Notes: generated by a model not told the origin, from the sequence alone. A stretch of DNA of 64,000 nucleotides from Tenacibaculum caenipelagi (GCF_004363005.1 NZ_SNYH01000007.1:124001-188000), one strand, 5' to 3'; counted from the first letter of the stretch, positions 41,950 through 51,916 are shown. Numbers and translations are program-made.

Positions 41950-42837
41950 TTATTGAAAATCTATATAATTTACTGGATCTACAGGAAATCCATCATTCCA
42001 TAATTCAAAATGTAGATGCGGTCCTGTAGTTAACTCTCCAGTAGAACCTACACTTGCAATAGCTTCTCCCGACTTTACAATATCTCCTTGCTGTTTTAAC
42101 AAAGTTCCGTTATGTTTATATACCGAAATAAACTCATTAGTGTGCTGTATAGTTATTACATACCCAGTTTCCGCAGTCCATTCAGCTAATATTACCGTTC
42201 CATCAGCCACTGCTTTTACTGGTGTGCCAGTTTGCGCTACAATATCAATCGCATAATGTTTCTCATTCATATTAAAAGGTTGTGAAACACTTCCTGTTAG
42301 TGGTGAAAAGAATACATTTTTAATTCTATTTTCCCCTCCTTGATAAAGTGGAAAAAGATCTTTACTTTCAATTTTTTGTCTAAATAATGAATCTTGCTTT
42401 GTTGCTTGTAATTTACTTTCGTCTACTACGATTGTTTCCATATTGCTCGTTAAAGAGTCTATTTCTTCTGGTTTAATTTCTCCAGTTAAAACAGGTTTTA
42501 GCGCTTTTGCATAACGTTCAATAATAGCTAGTCTAGTTTTTAAAGAATCTGTCTCATAAGTTAATCGAGTAGCTTTCTTTTTCAATGCTGTTGAAGAATA
42601 ACCTGGTATGTATTCTCGTATACCTGTAAAAGCAATTAATAATGTTGTTAGTACGATAAGAACTATTGAAAACAACCCTCCTAAAACAAAGACATTTAAC
42701 CTTGATAATTTTAAAGAAAACCGTTCTTGAAAAGTATCTTCATTTAAAATTACCAAGCGGTATTTATCAGTTAGCTTTTGTTGAAGCTTTCGCGCTTTTT
42801 GAATTTTTGCCACGTTATATACTTGTTTGGATTTCAA
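41950..42837 (-). CDS. M23 family metallopeptidase, membrane-anchored
   Basis: 295 residues: cytoplasmic basic N-terminus, one membrane helix (about 49-70), coiled coil (82-110), then LytM domain with HYAIDIVAQTGTPVKA (metal His-x3-Asp) and HLHFELW. It may cut peptidoglycan cross-links. It ends the yicC-gmk-nadD row on this strand, 53 bp after nadD. Confidence 0.94.
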   Translation of the reverse strand: MKSKQVYNVAKIQKARKLQQKLTDKYRLVILNEDTFQERFSLKLSRLNVFVLGGLFSIVLIVLTTLLIAFTGIREYIPGYSSTALKKKATRLTYETDSLKTRLAIIERYAKALKPVLTGEIKPEEIDSLTSNMETIVVDESKLQATKQDSLFRQKIESKDLFPLYQGGENRIKNVFFSPLTGSVSQPFNMNEKHYAIDIVAQTGTPVKAVADGTVILAEWTAETGYVITIQHTNEFISVYKHNGTLLKQQGDIVKSGEAIASVGSTGELTTGPHLHFELWNDGFPVDPVNYIDFQ

Positions 42838-42890
42838 ATATACAACGAAAAAATTTCAATTCTTTTCTTAAAAAAAGTTTAATATTGGCT

Positions 42891-43475
42891 TTATTTTTTA
42901 TAAAAATTCATCTCATCAATATACTTCCATACTTGGTAAGAAAGCAAGGGTTTACAGTTCTTCCCTTCTTTAATAGCCTTACGAATCATGGTTGAAGAAA
43001 TTTGCACAATAGGGGCTTCAATTCTATGGATTTTTTCGTGGTTGCTAAATTGATTTTCTACAATTCCTTCAGAGACTCTTGGATATACATACACATGGTA
43101 ATCTTCTAAAATAGCTTCGTAATTTTTCCATTTATGAAAACTTTTCAAATTATCTTCTCCCATAATTAAACTAAAAGTATAATCTGGATACTTCTCTGAA
43201 ATATGTGCTAAGGTATTTATTGTGTAATTAGGTTGCGGAAGTTTAAATTCTATATCTGAAGGTTGAATTTTGTCATATTCTTGGGTTGCTAAATACACCA
43301 TTTCTAATCGATGGTGATTTTCTAACAATGAATTTTTCTTTTTAAAAGGGTTATGAGGTGTTACCACCATCCAAATTTCATCTAAATCAGAATTTTCAAC
43401 TAGATGATTCGCTATAATTAAATGCCCAATATGAATTGGATTAAAAGTCCCAAAATATAATCCTACATTTTTCAT
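42891..43475 (-). CDS. nadD: Nicotinate-nucleotide adenylyltransferase
   Basis: 194 residues. GTFNPIHIGHL nucleotidyltransferase motif and ISSTMIRKAIKEGK. It makes deamido-NAD from nicotinate mononucleotide and ATP. 15 bp after gmk, same strand. Confidence 0.97.
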   Translation of the reverse strand: MKNVGLYFGTFNPIHIGHLIIANHLVENSDLDEIWMVVTPHNPFKKKNSLLENHHRLEMVYLATQEYDKIQPSDIEFKLPQPNYTINTLAHISEKYPDYTFSLIMGEDNLKSFHKWKNYEAILEDYHVYVYPRVSEGIVENQFSNHEKIHRIEAPIVQISSTMIRKAIKEGKNCKPLLSYQVWKYIDEMNFYKK

Positions 43476-43490
43476 AACCTCTTAAAAACA

Positions 43491-44099
43491 CTATTCTTCT
43501 TCTTGTGAAGTAACTTTTTGTAATCCTAAAAACTCATCCACTAAATCTTCTGCCTCTTGTAAAGCTACAGATAAATCATAGTTTTTGATAATTTTATCAA
43601 ACTGTGGCGCAGTTGCTAATTCTACCGAAGCTTTAGCAATACGCATATTGATTTTATCTTCACTTTCGGTACTTCTTTTCTTTAAACGAATTTTAAGCTC
43701 ATCAACACTTGGTGGCTTTACAAAAACAGCTAAGGTTTCATCTGGGAATTTCTTTTTAATACGCAATCCTCCAACTACGTCTATATCAAAAATCACATGT
43801 TTTTTCAGTGCCCAGATACGTTCTACTTCTGTCTTTAAAGTTCCGTAAAAATTATCACGATATACTTCTTCCCACTCTAAAAACTCATCATTTTTTATTT
43901 TTTGCTTGAATTCTTCTGCTGAAATAAAATAATAATCTTTTCCGTCAACTTCTTCTCCTCTTGGAGTTCTTGAGGTAGCAGAAATTGAAAACTCTAAATT
44001 AAAACGCTCTTGTGCCAATAAATGACGTACAATTGTTGTTTTACCCGAACCAGATGGTGCTGAAAACACAAATAATTTCCCTTTAAACTCCTTCGACAT
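43491..44099 (-). CDS. gmk: Guanylate kinase
   Basis: 202 residues. P-loop SAPSGSGKTTIVRHL, SRTPRGEEVDGKDYYF and the GMP loop. It converts GMP to GDP. 3 bp after yicC; nadD follows. Confidence 0.98.
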   Translation of the reverse strand: MSKEFKGKLFVFSAPSGSGKTTIVRHLLAQERFNLEFSISATSRTPRGEEVDGKDYYFISAEEFKQKIKNDEFLEWEEVYRDNFYGTLKTEVERIWALKKHVIFDIDVVGGLRIKKKFPDETLAVFVKPPSVDELKIRLKKRSTESEDKINMRIAKASVELATAPQFDKIIKNYDLSVALQEAEDLVDEFLGLQKVTSQEEE

Positions 44100-44102
44100 C
44101 TT

Positions 44103-44969
44103 TTATAAAACGTTTAATATTTGTTCTTTTATTTTTTCTAACTCGTCCTTCATTTGTATTACTAATTTTTGCATTGGTGCAAAATTAGCTTTAGACCCCG
44201 TTGTATTAATTTCTCTTCCGATTTCTTGCACAATGAATCCTAGTTTTTTTCCGTTAGAATCTTCGGTTTCTAATTGTTGTAAGAAATATTCTAAATGATT
44301 TGCTAAGCGCACCTTTTCTTCATTAATATCAAGCTTTTCTAAGTAGTAAATTAACTCTTGCTCAAAACGGTTTTCATCTACCTCAACTTTTAAATCTGCT
44401 AAAGCCTTTTGTAACCGTTCTTTTACATGTGAAATTCGCTCTCCATCTAATTCTTTTACTTCCTCTAAAGCCTTATGAATATTTGCTATTCTTAGCTTAA
44501 AATCTTCTTCTAACGACTTTGCTTCATCTATTCTATACTGAATAATTTCTTTCAATGCTTCATCAATATGAGCATCTATTTGATTCCACTCTTCTTCATC
44601 CAATTCTTCACGTTCAGTTTTTAAGGCGTCTGGCATTTTTACAGCCATTTTCATCAGCTCAATATCTTCTGAAGAACCTACTTGAGTTATATTTCTTAAC
44701 TGTTGCATGTACGACCTTACGACACCTGTATTAACTGTGGTTGAAGTTTCATCTGCAGTCATTTCTACATAAATAGAAAAGTCTACTTTACCGCGTACTA
44801 AACTACTCGCTAGTTTTTTACGAACGTCCAATTCCTTTTCTTTATAATAAGAAGGAATTCTTGTGTTTAAATCTAAATTTTTACTGTTTAAAGATTTAAC
44901 TTCAATCGTTACTTTTTTAGAGGGTAGATGTAGTACGGATTTTCCATACCCCGTCATAGATTGTATCAT
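44103..44969 (-). CDS. YicC family endoribonuclease
   Basis: 288 residues; MIQSMTGYGK start and the FIVQEIGREINTTGSKA C-terminal motif are diagnostic. E. coli YicC is an endoribonuclease. Upstream of gmk by 3 bp, a conserved order. Confidence 0.97.
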   Translation of the reverse strand: MIQSMTGYGKSVLHLPSKKVTIEVKSLNSKNLDLNTRIPSYYKEKELDVRKKLASSLVRGKVDFSIYVEMTADETSTTVNTGVVRSYMQQLRNITQVGSSEDIELMKMAVKMPDALKTEREELDEEEWNQIDAHIDEALKEIIQYRIDEAKSLEEDFKLRIANIHKALEEVKELDGERISHVKERLQKALADLKVEVDENRFEQELIYYLEKLDINEEKVRLANHLEYFLQQLETEDSNGKKLGFIVQEIGREINTTGSKANFAPMQKLVIQMKDELEKIKEQILNVL

Positions 44970-45000
44970 AACTTCGGTTTAATAATCCGCAAAGATACAT

Positions 45001-45900
45001 TTATTTATTGGGAGTTTCAGTAGGGCGTTTGGTCACTAAAAACACCCCTAAAAATATAAGTAGTGCAGCTCCTATTTTAATCATATCTAAATGATCACTT
45101 CCTACAATTAGTGCATAGATAGCTGCTACTACAGGTTGTAAATAAATAAAAACACTTACCGTAGTAGGTTTTAATTTAGATAACGCAAATAGGTTAAATA
45201 AATAAGTTATACATGTAGTAAATAGCACTACAAATCCTGCTTTTAAATAAATAGTTGTTGGCATTGTTAGCCATTGGACTTCAAGCAATTCTGAAATTCC
45301 AAAAGGAAGCACTAGTAATAAACCAAAGAGGTATAACCATTTTACAAAAACAATCGGGTTATATTTTCCTATCAACTTTTTTACAATTACTAAGTACATA
45401 GCGTATGATGCCGCGTTAATGAATACTAGAAAATTTCCTAACATCATATTTGTTGCATCTCCTTTTAGCGGATTTCCATACGCTATTAAAACTACTGCTC
45501 CTATTAAACCAACAATAACTCCTGCTATTTTTCTTAAAATCAATTTTTCTTTAAGTAAAATACTTGCAAAAATCAACACTAAAATAGGTGTAGTTACCAT
45601 CATTACAGATGCATTAATGGGTGTGGTATAACTCAACCCTTTAAAAAAAGTAAGCATATTTAAAGCAATTCCGAAAAAAGCTGCCGTAGCTACTTTCTTG
45701 TAATCAGCTTTTTCTATAGATGGTGCTTTTACAAAAAGTCCTAGCAACCAAAAAATCGTAGTAGCCCCCCCAACACGAAGTAATATAAACCCGAAAGGTT
45801 GTATATGCTCTTCCATCACTTCTTTTGCTACGGTAAATGTTATTCCGTAAATAAGTGTTGCAATAGATGTAGCGGTCAGTGCTAGCACTCTTTGATTCAT
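45001..45900 (-). CDS. EamA/DMT superfamily transporter
   Basis: 299 residues, ten membrane helices in two EamA repeats (FGFILLRVGGATTIFW; PTTVSVFIYLQPVVAAIYAL). Substrate unknown. 31 bp before yicC on the same strand. Confidence 0.94.
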   Translation of the reverse strand: MNQRVLALTATSIATLIYGITFTVAKEVMEEHIQPFGFILLRVGGATTIFWLLGLFVKAPSIEKADYKKVATAAFFGIALNMLTFFKGLSYTTPINASVMMVTTPILVLIFASILLKEKLILRKIAGVIVGLIGAVVLIAYGNPLKGDATNMMLGNFLVFINAASYAMYLVIVKKLIGKYNPIVFVKWLYLFGLLLVLPFGISELLEVQWLTMPTTIYLKAGFVVLFTTCITYLFNLFALSKLKPTTVSVFIYLQPVVAAIYALIVGSDHLDMIKIGAALLIFLGVFLVTKRPTETPNK

Positions 45901-46004
45901 TTTATCAGCTTTAAAAACTAGTGCAAAGATGATGATAAAATTCTTCTTTTCTACTACTTTTTTACCCTACCCTGCTCTTTTAATATCACGTTATCATAAC
46001 TAAA

Positions 46005-46029
46005 AAAGCACTACATAATGCAGTGCTTT
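46005..46029 (-). terminator. Terminator after thiL
   Basis: AAAGCACT and AGTGCTTT, 9-base loop; on the minus strand TTTT follows. It lies 120 bp beyond thiL. Confidence 0.7.
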
Positions 46030-46149
46030 CCCTTTTGGTTAATTAACTTTTGATTAGTCCTTTAAAGATAATCTTTTTTAAACAAAAATCATTCTATATC
46101 AGACCTAAATACAGCATTTGTTAAAATACTATAAATATTTCCTTTTCTT

Positions 46150-47196
46150 TTATTCCTGAAGCGAATTCCAACCCTGTGCTTTCAATTCTATTTCTTGATT
46201 TGCACGCGTTACTAAATTCATTCCTTCATTTTCTTCAGTTATATGCCCTATAACTGATAAATTAGGATTTCCTTTTATTTTATCATAATCATCTATAGAT
46301 ACTGTGAATAACAACTCATAGTCTTCTCCTCCGCTTAAAGCAATCATAGTACTATCCATATTAAACTCTTCAGAAGTAGCGATAACTTGTGGATCTAAAG
46401 GTAATTTATCTTCATAAATTTTACAGCCTGTTTTACTCTGAGTACAGATATGCATAATTTCGGAAGACAATCCGTCAGAAATATCAATCATAGAAGTAGG
46501 CTTTACCTCCAACTCTTTCAATAAGATAGGAATATCTTTACGCGCTTCTGGTTTTAACTGACGCTCAATTATATAAGTATAATTATCTAAATCTGGTTGA
46601 CTTTGAGGATTTACCTGAAACACCTGTTTCTCTCTTTCTAACACTTGCAACCCTAAATAAGCTCCCCCTAAATCACCTGAAACCACAATTAAATCAGTAG
46701 GTTTTGCTCCATTTCTATATACAATATCTTCTTTTTTAGCTGAACCTATAGCTGTAATAGAAATTAACATTCCTTTTGTTGATGAAGTTGTATCACCTCC
46801 TATTAAATCTACTTTATAAGTATCGCAAGCTAATTGAATTCCTGCATACAATTCCTCAATAGCTTCTAATGGAAAACGATTGGATACAGCTATTGACACT
46901 GTAATTTGCTCAGCTGTAGCGTTCATTGCATATACATCAGACAAATTAACCATTACTGCTTTATATCCTAAGTGCTTTAAAGGCATATAACTCAAATCAA
47001 AGTGCACACCTTCCACTAATAAATCAGTAGTAATTATAATTTCTTTATTTGATGAACTAATAACTGCCGCATCGTCTCCAACTCCTTTTACTGTTGAAGA
47101 ATGATGCATTTTAAAATGCTTTGTTAAATGGTTGATGAGTCCAAACTCTCCTAGTTTAGCCAACGAAGTTTTTTCTTGATTTTTATCTTCTAACAT
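46150..47196 (-). CDS. thiL: Thiamine-monophosphate kinase
   Basis: 348 residues from ATG 47196 (MLEDKNQEKTSLAKLGEFG), chosen since TATCTTTG stands only 4 bp before it and would block a longer form. KGVGDDAAVI and SMIDISDGLSSE are the ATP and metal motifs. It makes thiamine diphosphate. No TPP riboswitch before it. Confidence 0.96.
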   Translation of the reverse strand: MLEDKNQEKTSLAKLGEFGLINHLTKHFKMHHSSTVKGVGDDAAVISSSNKEIIITTDLLVEGVHFDLSYMPLKHLGYKAVMVNLSDVYAMNATAEQITVSIAVSNRFPLEAIEELYAGIQLACDTYKVDLIGGDTTSSTKGMLISITAIGSAKKEDIVYRNGAKPTDLIVVSGDLGGAYLGLQVLEREKQVFQVNPQSQPDLDNYTYIIERQLKPEARKDIPILLKELEVKPTSMIDISDGLSSEIMHICTQSKTGCKIYEDKLPLDPQVIATSEEFNMDSTMIALSGGEDYELLFTVSIDDYDKIKGNPNLSVIGHITEENEGMNLVTRANQEIELKAQGWNSLQE

Positions 47197-47200
47197 ACTG

Positions 47201-47208
47201 CAAAGATA
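47201..47208 (-). promoter_or_regulatory. TAnnTTTG -7 element directly before thiL
   Basis: TATCTTTG on the minus strand is 4 bp from the ATG, so the transcript would begin at or next to the start codon (leaderless). Confidence 0.55.
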
Positions 47209-47327
47209 ATGACTAGTAAACAAACAAACTCATTTCTAACAAGTAAACAGTTTGAAATAAAAATAGGGTTTTACTGTTTTTGTATGTTATATAATTAGCT
47301 AACTTAGTATTTTTTAAACCTCTTCTT

Positions 47328-48641
47328 ATGAAAAACCTTAAAATTTTATTTATCCTTTTAGGGCTTCTTTTTTTAGCCGCTTGTTCGTCTTCAAGTGAAC
47401 CTACTATACAAGATAAAGATAACGATGGTGTTGTTGATTCTAAAGATAACTGCCCAACAACACCAAATCCTAATCAAGAAGATTCAGATAACAATGGTAT
47501 TGGAGACGCCTGTGAACCAACAAATAAAAAACCTTGTGAAAATGGAATGGCTGGTAATTATCCTTGCGATGGTTATGATTTATTATTAAACATCCCATTA
47601 AGTACCTTTGGAGCCACAGATGGAAGTGACTGTTGGGGATGGACAGACGAAACTACCAATAAAGAATACGCTATTATGAGTATTAATAATGGAACTGTTT
47701 TTGTAGACATCACTGATACTGAAAACCCCGTCTATTTAGGTAAATTACCAACTGCAACTGTAAGCAGTTTTTGGTGGGATGTAAAAGTTTATAACAATCA
47801 TGCTTTTATTGTTAGCGAAGCAACCAACCATGGTATGCAAGTTTTTGATTTAACCAAATTGAGAAATGTAACCAATCCACCAACTACATTTACAGCTGAC
47901 AAGCATTTTACTGATTTTGGTAGCGCACACAATATTGTTATTAATGAGAACTCTGGCTATGCATATCCTGTAGGAACTAGCAGATCGGGAACATACAAAG
48001 GAGGTCCTTTATTCATCAATATACAAGATCCGAAAAACCCAATCAGTGAAGGAGGCTGGGGAACAGACAACTATAGTCACGATGCACAAGTAATTACTTA
48101 CACGGGACCTGATTCGGATTATTCCGGTAAAGAAATTTTAATAGGTAGTAATGAAAATGAAGTGGTTATTGTCAACATTAGTGACAAAGCAAATCCTATA
48201 ACTATTTCTAAAATTTCATATTCAAATGTTGGTTATACACATCAAGGTTGGTTTACTGACGATCAAAAGTATTTTATTTTAGGAGATGAAAAAGATGAAC
48301 AAAATTTTGGAAACAATACTAGAACAATCATTTTTGACTTTACTGACCTAGATAATCCTAAACAACATTTTATTTATACGGGTCCTACAAGCGCCATAGA
48401 TCATAATGGATATGTTAACAATAACACTTTTTACTTAGCCAATTATACTGCTGGAGTTCGTTTTATAGATATCACAAGTATTGCGAGTTCCTCTATTAGT
48501 GAAATAGGATATTTCGATACTTACCCTGAAAATGACGGAGCTAACTTTAATGGTGTTTGGAATGTATATCCTTTTTTTAAAAGTGGAAAAATCGTAGTGA
48601 GCGACATTAACAGAGGTCTATTTGTTATTAAAAAGCAATAA
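47328..48641 (+). CDS. Choice-of-anchor B family lipoprotein with TSP3 repeat
   Basis: 437 residues. Lipoprotein signal with LLFLAAC (Cys 19), a thrombospondin type-3 like calcium repeat (DKDNDGVVDSKDNCP, DSDNNGIGDAC) and a beta-propeller of LVIVD-type repeats (VFVDITDTENPVYLG; INISDKANPI-like). Surface-bound. Its stop abuts the ATG of the next gene, first of four lipoprotein genes in one operon with MbnP and MbnH. Confidence 0.9.
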   Translation: MKNLKILFILLGLLFLAACSSSSEPTIQDKDNDGVVDSKDNCPTTPNPNQEDSDNNGIGDACEPTNKKPCENGMAGNYPCDGYDLLLNIPLSTFGATDGSDCWGWTDETTNKEYAIMSINNGTVFVDITDTENPVYLGKLPTATVSSFWWDVKVYNNHAFIVSEATNHGMQVFDLTKLRNVTNPPTTFTADKHFTDFGSAHNIVINENSGYAYPVGTSRSGTYKGGPLFINIQDPKNPISEGGWGTDNYSHDAQVITYTGPDSDYSGKEILIGSNENEVVIVNISDKANPITISKISYSNVGYTHQGWFTDDQKYFILGDEKDEQNFGNNTRTIIFDFTDLDNPKQHFIYTGPTSAIDHNGYVNNNTFYLANYTAGVRFIDITSIASSSISEIGYFDTYPENDGANFNGVWNVYPFFKSGKIVVSDINRGLFVIKKQ

Positions 48642-49973
48642 ATGGTCAAGCATATTTCATCTGTACTACTTATACTTATTATAACTACTTATAGCTGTAA
48701 CAATGATGATGGCATTCATATAACTTCTTTAACAAAAACTCCTGAAATTAGTTTTGTAAAAACCTTAGGGGGAACTGCTAACGAAAGTGGTAGAAGTGTT
48801 ATTGAAACTTCTGATGGCGGTTATGCTGTTGCTGGATTTACACAAAGTATAGATGGAGATATTGAAACAACTAGAAACACAATTCAATATGATTTTTGGG
48901 TCTTAAAATTTGATAGTCAAGACAATCTTCAATGGCAAAAAACCTTCGGAGGAACCAAAGACGATAAAGCTTTCAAAATTATTCAAACCAATGATGATGG
49001 CTTTATAATTGCTGGTTATGGAAAAAGTGATGATGGAGATGTAGACACTAACGAAGGGTTTGATGATTTTTGGATTTTAAAATTAGATGCAAATGGTACT
49101 GTTACTTGGAAAACAACTACTGGTTTTTCAGGTGCTGACCAAGGTTTTACAATAACCCAAACTACCGATGGAGGCTACTTTGTTGGAGGTATATTAGATG
49201 TGACTGCATCAGGAGGTTTAGGCAACTCCAAATTTGCTGCAAGACATGCTGGTGGAGATTATTGGGGACTTAAACTCAATATCAATGGTAATATTGAATG
49301 GCGTAAATATTTTGGCGGCACAAATACTGACACTTGTTATGGTGTTGCTGAAACTTCTGATGGCTATATTTTAATTGGTTCTTCAGACAGTAAGGATGTA
49401 GATATAAAAGACAATAAAGGTGCCTATGATTTTTGGATTGTTAAAACTGATAAAAACGGAAATCTTCTTTGGGAGAAATCTTTTGGAGGAACAGAAATTG
49501 ACGAAGCTAGAGCCATCACAAAAACTGATGATGGAAGTTTTATTATTATTGGAGACACAAGAAGCTCTGACAAAGATATAGATCAAAATAATGGTGGTGC
49601 CGATGTATGGGCTATAAAAATAACACCTCAAGGTGAACTAATATGGCAGAAAAATTACGGAGGCTCTAGCTTTGATGTTGGACGTTCAGTACACAAAACA
49701 TCAGATGGTGGTTTTTTAATTGGAGGAAGTTCAAGAAGTGCCGACAACAACTTCGAAAATAAAGGACAAAATGATGCGTTAATACTAAAAATTGACAAAA
49801 ACGGAAACCTAATATGGCAAAAAACAGTAGGTGGTACCGAAATAGACTATTGTTACGATGCTATTGAGTTAACCAATGGAAGCATCATTGCTGTTGGCGA
49901 AAGTAGTAGCAACAATCAAGATATAACAACAAACAAAGGTTTTTCAGACCTATTAATCATCAAAATAAAATAA
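48642..49973 (+). CDS. Lipoprotein with seven FGGT repeats (propeller-like)
   Basis: 443 residues. Signal and lipobox TTYSCNND (Cys 19). About seven repeats of some 55 residues: W-x-K-x-FGGT-x-x-D, then T-x-DGG(F/Y)-x-x-(A/G)G. The repeats likely form a beta-propeller. Role unknown; it starts at the base after the previous stop and ends 4 bp before the MbnP gene, so all are co-translated. Confidence 0.88.
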   Translation: MVKHISSVLLILIITTYSCNNDDGIHITSLTKTPEISFVKTLGGTANESGRSVIETSDGGYAVAGFTQSIDGDIETTRNTIQYDFWVLKFDSQDNLQWQKTFGGTKDDKAFKIIQTNDDGFIIAGYGKSDDGDVDTNEGFDDFWILKLDANGTVTWKTTTGFSGADQGFTITQTTDGGYFVGGILDVTASGGLGNSKFAARHAGGDYWGLKLNINGNIEWRKYFGGTNTDTCYGVAETSDGYILIGSSDSKDVDIKDNKGAYDFWIVKTDKNGNLLWEKSFGGTEIDEARAITKTDDGSFIIIGDTRSSDKDIDQNNGGADVWAIKITPQGELIWQKNYGGSSFDVGRSVHKTSDGGFLIGGSSRSADNNFENKGQNDALILKIDKNGNLIWQKTVGGTEIDYCYDAIELTNGSIIAVGESSSNNQDITTNKGFSDLLIIKIK

Positions 49974-49977
49974 ATCA

Positions 49978-50736
49978 ATGAGGTATTTTTTAACTCTTTT
50001 TCTTAGTGTATTACTTTTTTCTTGTAGTTCAGACAATGACGAACCTATCAAAGAAGTTTCTGTAAAACTAAAATTCACCCAAAATTGGGATGGCACTACT
50101 ATTAAAAGTTCCGATTTAAACAATACCGAATACACTAACAAACTAGGCACCAAACTTAACATCAATAAATTACGTTATTTGATTTCACGTGTAGCTCTTA
50201 CCAATGGTGCTGGAGATACTACTAAATTTGAAGGTTATAAACTGGTAGATATTAGTAAACCAGATGATTTAACTTTTTCTCTCTCGCAAAAGGTATCCGA
50301 AGGAAATTACAAATTGTCTTTCACTTTTGGTTTTACAGAAGAAGATAATACTGATGGAGCTTACCCAGATTTAAATACTGCCTCTTGGGGAGTTCCTGAA
50401 ATGTTAGGAGGAGGGTATCATTTTATGCAATTAGATGGAAATTACAAAGATAGCGAAGGAAAAGAAAACCCATATAACTTTCACGTTATTCGTGCTTACG
50501 ACACTACAACTAACACTTCAGAAGATACTTCTTTTACAATTGAAGCCGGTTCTGTTCTGTTAAAAAACAACGCAACTATAGAAATCAAGATGAATGTTGC
50601 TGGATGGTTTAAAACCCCTAATGATTGGGATTTAAACGAAAAAAACATTGAGTTAATGCCCGATTTTGAAGCTCAGAAACTAATGTCTGAAAACGGTCAA
50701 ACTGGAGTATTTAGTTTAGGAACCATCACTCAATAA
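49978..50736 (+). CDS. mbnP: MbnP-like copper-binding lipoprotein
   Basis: 252 residues; lipobox LFSCSS (Cys 16). MbnP family pattern: KLRYLISRVALTN, TFGFTEEDN, GGGYHFMQLDGNY and VAGWFKTP. In the studied MbnP a Trp is oxidised to kynurenine by MbnH and then binds copper(I). Candidate residues here are W137, W210 and W217; H148 and H169 are possible ligands. The partner gene follows after 9 bp. No methanobactin peptide is visible. Confidence 0.88.
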   Translation: MRYFLTLFLSVLLFSCSSDNDEPIKEVSVKLKFTQNWDGTTIKSSDLNNTEYTNKLGTKLNINKLRYLISRVALTNGAGDTTKFEGYKLVDISKPDDLTFSLSQKVSEGNYKLSFTFGFTEEDNTDGAYPDLNTASWGVPEMLGGGYHFMQLDGNYKDSEGKENPYNFHVIRAYDTTTNTSEDTSFTIEAGSVLLKNNATIEIKMNVAGWFKTPNDWDLNEKNIELMPDFEAQKLMSENGQTGVFSLGTITQ

Positions 50737-50745
50737 AAAAACAAA

Positions 50746-51810
50746 ATGACACAAAAAAGTGTATATCTATTTTTATTACTTCTTCTTTTGATAAGTTGTT
50801 CATCAAAAGAAGAAAATGATGTATACACCCCAACTCCTGCTAGTTTAAAAATACCTGAGCTTTTTCAACAAAAAATAATAGCACCAGTAATTCCAACCAA
50901 CAATCCATTAACAGAAGAAGGAATTGCTTTGGGTAAAAAGTTGTTTTTTGATCCTATTTTATCAAAAGACAACACACAATCCTGCGCTAGTTGCCACGAT
51001 CCCAAAAGAGCTTTTACCGATGAAACTCGTTTTAGTGATGGAGTAGATGGTCAATTCGGAACCCGAAATTCTATGCCTCTATTCAACTTAGCATGGAATT
51101 TTGATGAACGTTTTATGTGGGATGGCAAACAACTTAGCATTGAACGACAAGCTTTCGCACCTGTTAGAAACCCAATTGAAATGCATAGTAAATGGGTGGA
51201 TGTTACAAAAAAATTACAAGAACACGCTGAGTATCCAACACTTTTTCAACAAGCTTTTGGTATTTCAAAAATAGATTCGACCTTAGTTACAAAAGCAATC
51301 GCTCAGTTTGAAAGAACCTTAATTTCAGGAAACTCAAAATTTGACCAACACCTCTTAGGCAAAGCTCAATTAACTTCAGAAGAATTAAACGGATTTAATG
51401 TTTTCATGGATGAAACCAAAGGTGATTGCTTTCACTGCCATGGCAGCAACAACAATCCACTTTGGACTGACAATAAATTCCACAACAACGGATTAGATGC
51501 TACATTTGCCGATTTAGGCTTGGGAGCAGTTACTGGTGACCCAAACGATAATGGTAAATTTAAAACTCCTTCTCTTAGAAACTTAAAATTTACCGCTCCC
51601 TATATGCATGATGGACGGTTTACTACTTTAGAAGAGGTTATTAATCATTATTCTGAAGGATTAAAATCCTCCCCAACTATTGATCCTTTAATGAAAAAAG
51701 TCAATCAAGGAGGTGTACAACTTTCTAGTAAAGATAAAGCAGATTTAAAAGCATTTCTTTTAAGTCTTTCTGATAACGATTTTGTAAATAATCCTGACTT
51801 TCAACAATAA
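50746..51810 (+). CDS. mbnH: MbnH-like diheme cytochrome c peroxidase family protein
   Basis: 354 residues; lipobox LLISCSS (Cys 18). Two heme sites C80-A-S-C83-H84 and C228-F-H-C231-H232, and an MHDGRF segment. Family: MauG/CcP-type; MbnH modifies Trp in MbnP. Adjacent to MbnP, which makes this more likely than peroxidase. Ends the operon; no terminator was seen. Confidence 0.9.
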   Translation: MTQKSVYLFLLLLLLISCSSKEENDVYTPTPASLKIPELFQQKIIAPVIPTNNPLTEEGIALGKKLFFDPILSKDNTQSCASCHDPKRAFTDETRFSDGVDGQFGTRNSMPLFNLAWNFDERFMWDGKQLSIERQAFAPVRNPIEMHSKWVDVTKKLQEHAEYPTLFQQAFGISKIDSTLVTKAIAQFERTLISGNSKFDQHLLGKAQLTSEELNGFNVFMDETKGDCFHCHGSNNNPLWTDNKFHNNGLDATFADLGLGAVTGDPNDNGKFKTPSLRNLKFTAPYMHDGRFTTLEEVINHYSEGLKSSPTIDPLMKKVNQGGVQLSSKDKADLKAFLLSLSDNDFVNNPDFQQ

Positions 51811-51908
51811 TACACTAACAATCAGCACTTAGATTTATGGTATAGACAAATCTTATCGTTTCATAGCTATATTCATTTCAAAACATGACATAAATCATAT
51901 TTTGTCAT

Positions 51909-51916
51909 TATCTTTG
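51909..51916 (+). promoter_or_regulatory. TAnnTTTG -7 element of the suf operon
   Basis: TATCTTTG followed by GCAA, 30 bp before sufA. A near-palindrome TGACATAAATCA at 51886-51897 covers the -33 area; it deviates from TGAT-N4-ATCA by one base and is at a different distance (21 bp) from the boxes of the stress island, so a repressor position is possible. Confidence 0.6.

Noticed and set aside
50746..51810. Ordinary cytochrome c peroxidase for H2O2
   Set aside because: Adjacent MbnP gene and lipoprotein context favour MbnH, though a peroxidase activity is not excluded.
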